The translations under genes and the position numbers were made by a program. From Alistipes sp. (GTDB lineage Bacteria > Bacteroidota > Bacteroidia > Bacteroidales > Rikenellaceae): a stretch of 6,203 nt of DNA. Where the stretch lies: assembly GCA_017628595.1 (NCBI GenBank), contig JAGBYV010000354.1:1-6203 (forward strand), read 5' to 3'. Positions 1-6,203 of the stretch are shown in pieces; the stretch's first letter is position 1, and every line of letters starts with the position of its first letter. The notes under the pieces are model-generated. The model searched no databases, was not told the origin of the DNA, and saw nothing but the letters and a program-made list of their open reading frames with translations.

Positions 1-770
1 ACACCTAGTGTCGTGAGCGTAAGGATAAACACCACCATAAACCAGTCATCGGGTACAAGAAGCGTCGCCGCAGCAGACAGGGCTACCACTATAAGCGTTA
101 CACCAAGAATCTTACCCAGCTGTTTTCTGCCCTCGCTCTTTAGCAGAGGTTTATAGGGGTTTGACGTCTGAGCCGCAGCCTGTTCTACACCAACCTCTGC
201 ACCATCCTCTGCGACGGTTGCACTCTGACCATAGAGTCGGCGAAACATCCTGATACCAAAGCTGAATAGAAATACGAAATAGATAAACGAAATAACTATA
301 TCGGAGGAGTTTATCAGGATATACGTTTCACTCTTTATCTTGAATATGGTTTGCAGAGCGGCAGCATTGAGCGTTCCGCCAGTGTACATACCGGTAATAA
401 TACCGCCCACCTTGTCACCCTCGGCAATATGCTGACCAAATAGCAGATAACCAATAACCACAGCCGCACAAACAGACAGGAATCCACTTGCGACAATCTT
501 CAGTTGCAGACCGGCCTCGCCACGCGAGAAGTTACAGCCATAGAGCATCATAGGTATGGCCAGCGGAATCATCACATTAGGCAGGACGTCCTGCACCACG
601 GCAATCTGCTCGGGCATGAATGGCAGATTACCCACAACCATTCCAACACCATAAAGCACCATTATAGGCCCCAACTTACCCAACCAGGCATATCGGCGAC
701 AGAGCCAAATCACACCCGCTGGCGTGATGCAGAAGAGGGCAACAAGGAGTATGATGTTAATTACGGCCAT
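1..770 (-). CDS. DUF819 family integral membrane protein (YjcL-like), C-terminus cut off by window edge
   Basis: The frame is open from an ATG at 768-770 to the left edge, giving 256 codons with no stop. The protein is very hydrophobic, with membrane segments at about residues 3-22, 33-50, 63-79, 91-112, 122-142, 155-175 and 222-240. A polar Ala/Gln/Glu-rich loop lies at about 177-222. The motifs GMYTGGTLNAAAL (127-139) and NSSDIV (154-159), and the IPLAIPMMLYGCN stretch (68-80), fit the DUF819 family (YjcL of Bacillus type). These are putative transporters of unknown substrate, usually near 380-400 residues, so about a third is missing here. From memory, the family belongs to the same broad superfamily as cation/proton antiporters and BASS transporters. 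It is the last visible gene of a four-gene operon, 23 bp behind the outer-membrane barrel gene. An AAGGAGAG sequence upstream supports the chosen start. The family call is from motif recall; the substrate is unknown. Confidence 0.8.
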   Translation of the reverse strand, partial: MAVINIILLVALFCITPAGVIWLCRRYAWLGKLGPIMVLYGVGMVVGNLPFMPEQIAVVQDVLPNVMIPLAIPMMLYGCNFSRGEAGLQLKIVASGFLSVCAAVVIGYLLFGQHIAEGDKVGGIITGMYTGGTLNAAALQTIFKIKSETYILINSSDIVISFIYFVFLFSFGIRMFRRLYGQSATVAEDGAEVGVEQAAAQTSNPYKPLLKSEGRKQLGKILGVTLIVVALSAAATLLVPDDWFMVVFILTLTTLG

Positions 771-782
771 ATTATAAATCTT

Positions 783-790
783 CTCTCCTT
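783..790 (-). promoter_or_regulatory. Shine-Dalgarno-like site of the DUF819 gene
   Basis: The minus strand reads AAGGAGAG here, in the 23-bp gap between the stop of the barrel gene (794-796) and the ATG at 768-770. It ends 12 bases before the ATG, slightly longer than ideal. It is the only clear Shine-Dalgarno match among the four genes of this unit; the others start behind A/T-rich sequence, which is common in Bacteroidota. Confidence 0.5.
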
Positions 791-793
791 AAA

Positions 794-2197
794 TTAGAAG
801 AGGAATCCGGTATTGATATAGAATGCGCCGTTGCCATCCTGATTCTTGATAAGCTCATCCTTGCTGAACTTGCTTACGGGCAAACCATACTCGAAGGCCA
901 CGATAAAGTTCTGGTTCATAATGAAACGCAGACCAGCACCTACGGTGATGTGAGGACGGTCAGATGTGCGATTGCCGGTGCGAGCCATATACTCATCATA
1001 CTCGGCACGATGCTGCTCCTCGCCCTTAAACGACATATCGTAGTTGCGTGTTACCATGGTACCGTCGCTGAATGCGCTGAGACCGAAGGCGATATTCTGG
1101 TTCCACAATGCGAAATTAACAAAGCGCCAACGCAACTCGGCATTATACGAAGCAACGTCGAGACCCTGCACGCGGTTACGCATCAAACCACGGATCGTAC
1201 GGTAGCCACCCATACCATCGCGATCGTACGAAGGACCCATAACGGTAATGAAAGGCAGCACATAGTAGGGTGCCGTCTTACCGATCGTACCCTCGTAGTT
1301 CAAACGATAGGCGAAGGTCAAAATGTCGTTCTTCACGATGGGCAGATAGTGGCGGAATGTTGCTGAGTAGCGATAGTAGGGATTTGTCGTACCCAGCCAC
1401 TTGGGAGCAAGTGTAGCATGAGCCTCAGCCCAAATGCCACGCGAGGGAGCACCCTCCTTATCGCGAGTGTCGAACAACAGACCCAAACGCACGGTGCTGT
1501 TCCAGCCACCCCAAGCCTCATCCTCGGAGATAATACCCCAACGGCGATACAGATCAAAAACGGGTGTCTCATCGGCGGGGAACATCTTATAATCCTCCTT
1601 ATTCTTATTGATCTTCTCGAGATTCAAGGCCTGCTTATCCTCATAGCCCTGCTTGATATAGCTCAGGTGATAGCCAGCCTCCCAGAACAACTTGTTCTGC
1701 CAGATGTTACCCGTAAAATCCGACTTAAAGAGCATCGCAAGGCGATTGACGCGATACTTCGGAGTGTAGATATAATCGTTGTGATTAGCCTTATCCTTAC
1801 CTGCGGCTACCTTCTCGTGGTCGTAGTACGACATATAACCATTGAAGCCATAGAAGTCCATAGCCTTATCGTTGGTAAGTGTAAGGGTAGATGACCAACG
1901 CACGCCAGGAATCAAGAATCGGTTGTCGTACGACACCACAAAAAGCTGTGAACCTTTGGTGAAGAACGACGCCTCGAAATACCACTGCTGGCGAGTGTTA
2001 GGATATGTAGAGCCATCACCAAAGTCATAGATATTGAGCAATGCGCCCAGCTGAAAACCCTTATCGGCATCGAATGCCACAGCGGGCAGCGGGCCGAAGT
2101 TGTAACCCGTCTTCACAATCTCCTGCTTCGAAGACTCCTGTGCCAAAGCCGATACGGCCATAAGGGTAGAAAGGAGGAGGGTAAATATATATCTCAT
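794..2197 (-). CDS. Omp85/BamA-TamA-type outer-membrane beta-barrel protein (no POTRA domains)
   Basis: This 467-residue protein begins with a classic signal peptide: a basic start, a hydrophobic core LLLSTLMAV and a likely cleavage after ALA at residue 19. The mature part shows alternating aromatic and polar strands and ends in Phe (INTGFLF), as expected of outer-membrane barrels. Landmarks of the Bac_surface_Ag/Omp85 barrel are LLFDTRDKEGAPSRG (240-254), GYRTIRGLMRNR (331-342, the equivalent of the VRGF/Y motif of loop 6), YNAELRW (351-357) and AFSDGT (375-380). The N-terminal NFGPLPAVAFDADKGFQLG (33-51) resembles the short DUF5982-type segment found in Bacteroidota members. About 450 mature residues suffice for one 16-strand barrel and leave no room for a normal POTRA array, so an assembly role like BamA's is doubtful. 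It lies 13 bp behind the acyltransferase gene and 23 bp ahead of the DUF819 gene. Whether it is a pore, an assembly factor or a lipid-related protein cannot be told. Confidence 0.85.
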   Translation of the reverse strand: MRYIFTLLLSTLMAVSALAQESSKQEIVKTGYNFGPLPAVAFDADKGFQLGALLNIYDFGDGSTYPNTRQQWYFEASFFTKGSQLFVVSYDNRFLIPGVRWSSTLTLTNDKAMDFYGFNGYMSYYDHEKVAAGKDKANHNDYIYTPKYRVNRLAMLFKSDFTGNIWQNKLFWEAGYHLSYIKQGYEDKQALNLEKINKNKEDYKMFPADETPVFDLYRRWGIISEDEAWGGWNSTVRLGLLFDTRDKEGAPSRGIWAEAHATLAPKWLGTTNPYYRYSATFRHYLPIVKNDILTFAYRLNYEGTIGKTAPYYVLPFITVMGPSYDRDGMGGYRTIRGLMRNRVQGLDVASYNAELRWRFVNFALWNQNIAFGLSAFSDGTMVTRNYDMSFKGEEQHRAEYDEYMARTGNRTSDRPHITVGAGLRFIMNQNFIVAFEYGLPVSKFSKDELIKNQDGNGAFYINTGFLF

Positions 2198-2210
2198 ATT
2201 AAGTAAAGAT

Positions 2211-3539
2211 TTACATGTTATACATTATATTCTTGATCTTCGCATACTTATCTCGCAGCTCAGTAAAGAGCAACAATTTCACATCAGAGATAAGAACACG
2301 CAATACTCGCCACGTCTCATGAGCCACAATAGGAGCGGGCATCAAGACAATGGTAACGGGCAAAACCCACTGCCATGGCAAGAAGCTATAGGCGATAGCC
2401 GCATAGATAATCATCAATATCGGCCACAGCACAAGGTTCACCAGATAGCGAGCCGAGTTATGGAAAGCCTTATCCTTCATCAGGTGGCAGAGATACATGC
2501 ACACCAACTTAATGGGCAGTGTAAGCACCGATACAGGAATGCAATAGGGTAGCGCCACAATGAAGAACAACAACTTAAGGATACGCGACAACACGGGATA
2601 CTTGAGCGAGACAGAGTCAAGGCTAATGTGGCGACTGCGACGCAACACTGCAGCCTCACGACCCAACTTCAACAACTCCGCCGCACGCTCGGGCTGCTCT
2701 TCCATCAAACGATCAATCTGCTTAACGGTAAGACGATTAGCCTGGAAGTGAGCATCGAGTTCTTTCATAGGCTCCGTAGAAGATTGCTTGATCTTCTTGG
2801 CCTGAGACTTAACGATTGTTGCACACACCTCATACTTTGCCTCATAATCATCGTCGTTGGGGATGTAGAGAATCGACGACTTCATGCGCTCGGTCAAATC
2901 CTCACGCATTATGTTCATCTGCTCCTGCGGACTCTTCTCCTGGTGCGCAGCAATAAACTCACCTACATTTATAGGCTCCACCACATGAACACTCACCGTA
3001 GAACGGAAACGGAAGAAGTTACCATAGCGGATACCCACGGGAACGATATACAAAGGTACATCGGGCATCATCTCCTGCGCCTGAAAAGCAATGCGGAAAA
3101 TACCCTTCGACAGAGGCAGTGACGAATATTTGGCCTGATGCTGACCCTCGGGGAAGATGCAGAACGGCACCTTGTCACGCAACACGTCAACAGCCTTTTC
3201 TATGGTCTCATTATTGCGTCTTACCTCATCCAGACCATCACGCATACGCATAATGGGCATAATCTTTAGGAAGGCAAAAATCTTTGCCAGGATAGGGTTC
3301 TTGAAGATGTCGGCTCGAGCAACGAAAACCTTAGCGCGACGATCCATCGCCAAAATAACCAGCGCATCCATCAGCGCATTGGTGTGGTTGGGAGCATATA
3401 TTACAGCTCCATCCTGAGGAATATTCTCACGACCTACATATCGGATGTTGCGATACGAGAGTTTGAGCGTAATATCTACATAGTAGCGAAGAATCGCATA
3501 CGCAAGATTGAAATCCTGTATCTTTTTAACCTTAGCCAT
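2211..3539 (-). CDS. PlsC/GPAT-like glycerophospholipid acyltransferase with C-terminal membrane extension
   Basis: This 442-residue protein has the PlsC (LPLAT) fold at about residues 25-200. Motif I is NHTNALMD, with His52 and Asp58. Motif II is in the RADIFKNPILAKIFAFLK region (75-92). Motif III is FPEG (129-132) followed by HQAKYSSLPLSKG, and motif IV is VPVG (166-169). His-Asp is the catalytic pair, and FPEG and its surroundings bind the glycerol phosphate. Family members transfer an acyl chain from acyl-ACP or acyl-CoA to glycerol-3-phosphate or lysophosphatidate at the inner membrane face. The His-to-Asp spacing is five residues instead of the classic four. A charged helical middle (about 200-310) is followed by hydrophobic segments at about 320-353 and 364-407, so it is probably anchored by its C-terminal part. 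It starts 3 bp after the symporter stop codon, behind a weak CGGAATAG site, so translation is probably coupled. The exact acyl acceptor (G3P, lysophosphatidate or another lysolipid) is not determined. Confidence 0.87.
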   Translation of the reverse strand: MAKVKKIQDFNLAYAILRYYVDITLKLSYRNIRYVGRENIPQDGAVIYAPNHTNALMDALVILAMDRRAKVFVARADIFKNPILAKIFAFLKIMPIMRMRDGLDEVRRNNETIEKAVDVLRDKVPFCIFPEGQHQAKYSSLPLSKGIFRIAFQAQEMMPDVPLYIVPVGIRYGNFFRFRSTVSVHVVEPINVGEFIAAHQEKSPQEQMNIMREDLTERMKSSILYIPNDDDYEAKYEVCATIVKSQAKKIKQSSTEPMKELDAHFQANRLTVKQIDRLMEEQPERAAELLKLGREAAVLRRSRHISLDSVSLKYPVLSRILKLLFFIVALPYCIPVSVLTLPIKLVCMYLCHLMKDKAFHNSARYLVNLVLWPILMIIYAAIAYSFLPWQWVLPVTIVLMPAPIVAHETWRVLRVLISDVKLLLFTELRDKYAKIKNIMYNM

Positions 3540-3542
3540 ACA

Positions 3543-4496
3543 CTATTCCGTAAGGGGTTTGCGGCGGAAATAATATGACACCGTGAGTCCCGAGATGATA
3601 TGCCAAATGCCCCACCAAGCAGTGATGAAGAGCATACCTCCATACTGTCCGTGCCATACCTCAGGCGGGAAAATAGCAGCATTGAAGAGCAGCACCAGTC
3701 CCAAACCAGAGTTCTGGATTCCGGTCTCAACAGTGAGTGAGCGACGATCCTGCTCGGGCAACTTTGCCAATCGGCTACCGAAGTATCCCGTACCAAGCGC
3801 ACAAGCATTGTGAAGCATAACGATAAAGAATACGTAGAAGATATTATCCAGGAAGAGCTGGAAGTTCTGCGCGAACGACACAATCACCATACCCATGAAG
3901 AGCAGGATAGAGATTACCTGCGCAGGCTTTGTGATCTTCTTCGTAGCATCAGGGAAACGGCGCGAGAACAACAGACCCAGGACGATGGGCACACCAAGCA
4001 GAAGCAGGATCTGCCACAACATCGGGAAGAAGGGGATTACAAGCATGGGTATATCACCCTTGATGCTAATGATGTGGCTATAAAGCGAGCCCCACAAAAA
4101 GAAGTTGAATGGGGTAGCCACGGGTGCCAGCGCAGTAGTAATGGCGGTCATCGACACCGACAGCTCCACATTACCACGCGAGAGCGAACTCATGAAGTTG
4201 GAGATATTACCTCCCGGGCACGATGCCACCAGAATCATACCGAGGGCAATCATCGGCGTAATCAGCGGGCTGAGGATCAGCGTAATAGCGAAAGTAACCG
4301 CAGGCAGGCCCACCCATTGCAACAGCACGCCGGTAATTACCGCTTTGGGATTAGTAAATACGTCCTTAAAAGTTTGCGGCTTGATACCAAGCGCAACGCC
4401 GAACATCACAAATGCAAGAATGATGTTGACGATCATCATACCGCCCTCGCCAAAATTGATGGATATGGCATTCAGAGCTTCTAATTGTTCTTTCAT
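3543..4496 (-). CDS. Bile acid:sodium symporter (BASS/SBF) family transporter
   Basis: This 317-residue polytopic inner-membrane protein has about nine to ten hydrophobic segments, the usual size for the family. The diagnostic stretch SCPGGNISNFMSSLSRGNVE (92-111) continues to TALAPVATP (121-129), and a second signature, VETGIQNSGLGLVLL, lies at 256-270. Compared from memory with the sodium sites of bacterial ASBT, the residues Ser99, Asn100, Ser113, Thr117, Glu257 and Gln261 fall at the same relative spacings, so the sodium-coupled core appears complete. The family imports bile acids in animals, but bacterial members also carry other organic anions such as pantoate, pyruvate and sulfonates, so the substrate here is open. 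It is the first gene of the unit. The ATG at 4494-4496 follows A/T-rich sequence with no Shine-Dalgarno match, and a 243-bp gap behind a terminator precedes it, so the operon promoter should lie there. Confidence 0.9.
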   Translation of the reverse strand: MKEQLEALNAISINFGEGGMMIVNIILAFVMFGVALGIKPQTFKDVFTNPKAVITGVLLQWVGLPAVTFAITLILSPLITPMIALGMILVASCPGGNISNFMSSLSRGNVELSVSMTAITTALAPVATPFNFFLWGSLYSHIISIKGDIPMLVIPFFPMLWQILLLLGVPIVLGLLFSRRFPDATKKITKPAQVISILLFMGMVIVSFAQNFQLFLDNIFYVFFIVMLHNACALGTGYFGSRLAKLPEQDRRSLTVETGIQNSGLGLVLLFNAAIFPPEVWHGQYGGMLFITAWWGIWHIISGLTVSYYFRRKPLTE

Positions 4497-4620
4497 AGAA
4501 ATAAACGTTCTTTTGCGCGACTCTTTTACTGGTTAAATTAGGGCGATTTTGATTAGGCTTTGCAACGATATCAGCGATAACAAAATCAGCCGTAAAGGTA
4601 ATAAAAAAATCCATAAATGA

Positions 4621-4657
4621 CCAAAATATACAACAATATATCACTATAAATCATCAA
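4621..4657 (-). promoter_or_regulatory. Possible Bacteroidota-type promoter of the four-gene operon
   Basis: The minus strand reads TATATTTTGG at 4630-4621, close to the Bacteroidota -7 element TAnnTTTG but with one extra base before the G. A TTG triplet at 4657-4655 could serve as the -33 element, 24 bases upstream, somewhat longer than the usual 19-21. A second imperfect -7 candidate, TATATTGTTG, sits directly upstream at 4640-4631. Location supports a promoter here: downstream of the terminator and upstream of the first gene. The match is weak in A/T-rich DNA. A start here would give a leader of roughly 115-120 bases. I see no riboswitch or small gene in the rest of 4497-4660. Confidence 0.2.
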
Positions 4658-4674
4658 TTTGTAAACGTATAAAC

Positions 4675-4719
4675 AAAAAAAAATGAAGCCTGTCCAATAT
4701 TTTCTTCGGACAGGCTTCA
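4675..4719 (-). terminator. Intrinsic (rho-independent) terminator of the carboxyltransferase gene
   Basis: On the minus strand, a perfect 12-bp stem (TGAAGCCTGTCC at 4719-4708 pairing with GGACAGGCTTCA at 4695-4684) closes a 12-base loop. It is followed at once by nine T residues (4683-4675). It begins 20 bases after the stop codon at 4740-4742. The U-tract is only on the minus-strand side, so it acts on the carboxyltransferase transcript and separates it from the four-gene operon downstream. Confidence 0.93.
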
Positions 4720-4739
4720 AATTAATTATATAAGGAGTA

Positions 4740-6203
4740 CTATTCCACCTCAGCCAGGATAGCGTTAGCGGGAACAGCCTCACCAACCTCTACTACAACC
4801 TGCTTAACAGTACCAGCGTAGTCGGTAGTGATGTTATTCTCCATCTTCATAGCATCGAGGATTACGATAGTCTGACCACGCTTAACCTGATCGCCAACCT
4901 TTACGCACACCTCAAGAATACGACCAGGCAGAGGAGCCTCTACGGTCTTGCCTGTAATAGGCTTAATGCGCTGTGCATCCAAAGCAGCCTTAGCCTCAGC
5001 GGCACGCTTTGCCTCGGCAGCAGCCTTTGCGGCCTCCTTGGCAGCCTTCTCAGCCTGCTCAGTCTCGTATGCCTTCTTCTTTGTGTTGGTCAAATAGTTC
5101 TTTGCTACGAGCGGGAACAACTCGAGCAAGAGTACCTCCTTCTCGTTCTCTGCGAGCTTAACACCTCCTGCCTCGGGCAACTCGGGGTTAGGCTGCATAG
5201 TATATTTAGAGGTATCATAAGGACGCTCGTCGCTGAAACCACAAATCTTCATACGGAACTCGGGGTCGATCTTCACGGGAGTCTTACCGTAGTCACCCTT
5301 CACCAGACCGATGAACTGTGAGCTCTTGTTGGTATACATCTCACGACCTGCCTTCTCGTCCATAGCGCAGTTTACGGCCTGAGCACCTACGATCTGCGAT
5401 GTAGGAGTAACAAGGGGAGGAAGACCTGCTGACAAACGAACTGAGGGGATAAGCTCCATAGCGCGGGGGAGGATATCCTCCGACTTGAGCTGCTTGAGCT
5501 GTGCCACCATGTTAGAGTACATACCACCGGGGATCTCAGCCTTCTGTACGAGCTCATTGGGAGCGGGGAAGCCGTAGTAAGCCTCGATCTTCTGGCTAAC
5601 ATCCAACAACTTGTCGAAGTTCTCAGCCTTAGCTGCAGCCACAGCCTCATTGAAGAGCTGATCAGCCGTATCAGAGAATGCGAAGCGGTTAGGCTTGGGT
5701 TTCTCAGCACCAAATACAGACAACTCCAACTCCTTGCGGATACCCTTCAACTTCTCGTTGATCTTTGCAACAGCATCCATATTTACGCCGATGTCGATAC
5801 CCATCTTCTGGCAGAATACATATACAAGCTCCAAAGCGGGTGCACCGGTACCACCAGCAAACCACCAGCAGTTTGTATCCACTACGTCAACACCAGCGGC
5901 AATAGCTGCAAATACTGAAGCCAAACCGTAACCGGGAGTAGAGTGGGTGTTGAAGTCGATGGGCACCTTTACGTGCTGCTTGAAGAGCTTCACCAGGCGG
6001 CTTATACGCTGGGGAGGAATAAGTCGCTACATATCCTTGATAGTAATCATATCAGTACCCAGGGCTGCCATCTGTGTAGCCTTCTCGAGGAAGTACTCAT
6101 CGGTAAATACGGGCTGGGGAGCCTTCTTACCAAAGAGCTTCTGAAGGAACGAGGGCTGGGGATACTTGGGATCTACGGTGTAGCACACAGCGCAGTCGGC
6201 AAT
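4740..6203 (-). CDS. Biotin-dependent carboxyltransferase (oxaloacetate decarboxylase alpha / pyruvate carboxylase B type), 5' end outside window, interrupted by in-frame TAG
   Basis: The frame is coding from the right edge (6203) to a TAG at 4740-4742: 487 codon positions plus the final stop, with one internal TAG at 6027-6029. Numbered from 6203, residues 1-185 are the C-terminal half of the carboxyltransferase TIM barrel, with MITIKDM (52-58; Lys56 is the usual carboxylated metal ligand). NTH (85-87) replaces the usual HxH pair, and CWWFAGGTGAPA follows at 112-123. The conserved carboxylase domain (about 195-370) carries PGGMYSN (225-231) and LVTPTSQIVG (264-273). An Ala/Lys/Glu-rich linker (375-417) leads to a biotinyl domain (418-487) with DAMKMEN, where Lys453 is the biotinylation site. 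Such proteins move CO2 between biotin and a keto acid such as pyruvate/oxaloacetate. No sodium-pump subunit genes (oadB/oadG) lie downstream, so decarboxylase, pyruvate carboxylase subunit and transcarboxylase roles remain open. If the TAG is real, the piece after it lacks Lys56 and the first barrel half, and the piece before it lacks biotin, so neither should work alone. The only candidate start after the stop is a weak GTG at 5991-5993 encoding a conserved internal Val. Confidence 0.88.
6027..6029 (-). other. In-frame TAG inside the carboxyltransferase frame
   Basis: The minus strand reads ATG ATT ACT ATC AAG GAT ATG, then TAG CGA CTT ATT CCT. Family members have KDM followed by Ala/Ser-Gly-Leu; here the Ala/Ser codon is TAG and the Gly codon is CGA (Arg). 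The frame is the same on both sides, and the Lys56-to-position-85 distance equals the family's Lys-to-His distance as I recall it (29 residues), so no net frameshift occurred. Two changes explain it: TCG GGA to TAG CGA (two substitutions), or AGC GGA with one T inserted and one G lost. TAG also ends this gene and the symporter gene, so genome-wide TAG reassignment is unlikely. Confidence 0.9.

Noticed and set aside
504..797. A 97-residue plus-strand open frame overlapping the DUF819 gene
   Set aside because: It is the antisense shadow of a membrane protein gene; its His/Asn/Gln-rich composition is typical of such shadows.
1193..1290. Three copies of the octamer GATCGTAC within about 100 bp (1193-1200, 1222-1229, 1283-1290)
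   Set aside because: They lie inside the barrel coding sequence, code for RTIR, SYDR and GTIG in more than one codon phase, are unevenly spaced and have no shared flanks. Chance and codon choice explain them.
950..1366. Plus-strand open frame of 138 residues opposite the barrel gene (and another at 1418-1894)
   Set aside because: Both are antisense to the Omp85-type gene, which has a signal peptide, barrel motifs and a terminal Phe. The antisense products show no recognisable domain.
3810..4484. A 224-residue plus-strand open frame opposite the symporter gene
   Set aside because: It lies wholly antisense to a well-recognised BASS gene and is rich in His, Arg and Gln, as expected from reading the complement of a hydrophobic protein. 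It shows no family motif.
4366..4644. A 92-residue minus-strand open frame across the start of the symporter gene
   Set aside because: It runs out of frame into the symporter coding sequence, starts in A/T-rich intergenic DNA and has no visible ribosome binding site or domain.
4953..5081. Low-complexity Ala/Lys/Glu-rich segment that could be read as a repeat
   Set aside because: It is the flexible linker that normally joins the carboxylase domain to the biotinyl domain; the DNA shows no exact tandem unit.
6027..6029. TAG read as pyrrolysine
   Set aside because: TAG also ends this gene and the symporter gene, pyrrolysine use is not known to me in Bacteroidota, and the family has Ala or Ser at this place. 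Mutation or sequence error is simpler.

Overview
The window looks like chromosomal DNA of a Bacteroidota species, probably a gut or other host-associated one, of intermediate G+C. The reasons are: mostly A/T-rich gene starts without a clear Shine-Dalgarno; an Omp85-type barrel without visible POTRA repeats; a PlsC-like acyltransferase with an HTNALMD motif and a long C-terminal membrane extension; and the sequence style of the biotin-dependent carboxyltransferase. The genus cannot be fixed from this sequence alone. All five protein genes lie on the minus strand, so transcription runs from high to low coordinates. I found no RNA genes, insertion sequences, CRISPR arrays or phage genes.

Layout in transcription order. 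(A) 6203-4740 is the 3' part of an OadA/PycB-type biotin-dependent carboxyltransferase. It has a TIM-barrel part, a conserved carboxylase domain, an Ala/Lys/Glu-rich linker and a biotinyl domain with AMKM. The 5' end is outside the window. The frame is interrupted by an in-frame TAG at 6027-6029, two codons past the conserved KDM motif, and a usual metal-binding His is Asn. A strong intrinsic terminator (4675-4719) follows it. (B) 4739-4497 is a 243-bp intergenic stretch holding that terminator and, presumably, the promoter of the next unit. (C) 4496-1 is a tightly packed set of four genes that is very likely one operon: a bile acid:Na+ symporter (BASS/SBF) family transporter, then after 3 bp a PlsC/GPAT-like acyltransferase, then after 13 bp an outer-membrane Omp85-type barrel with a signal peptide, then after 23 bp a DUF819 family membrane protein that runs off the left edge.

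All four products of the second unit are membrane proteins or act at membranes: two putative inner-membrane transporters, a phospholipid-type acyltransferase and an outer-membrane barrel. A shared envelope role (uptake or export of an anionic organic compound, or envelope lipid maintenance) is possible, but only gene proximity supports it.

Most of the window is ordinary. The items most worth a second look are the lesions in the catalytic part of the carboxyltransferase (internal stop, disrupted KDM-x-G motif, His-to-Asn at a metal-ligand position), which suggest a decaying gene or a sequence error, and the composition of the four-gene membrane operon. I did not find convincing evidence of a new biological system.
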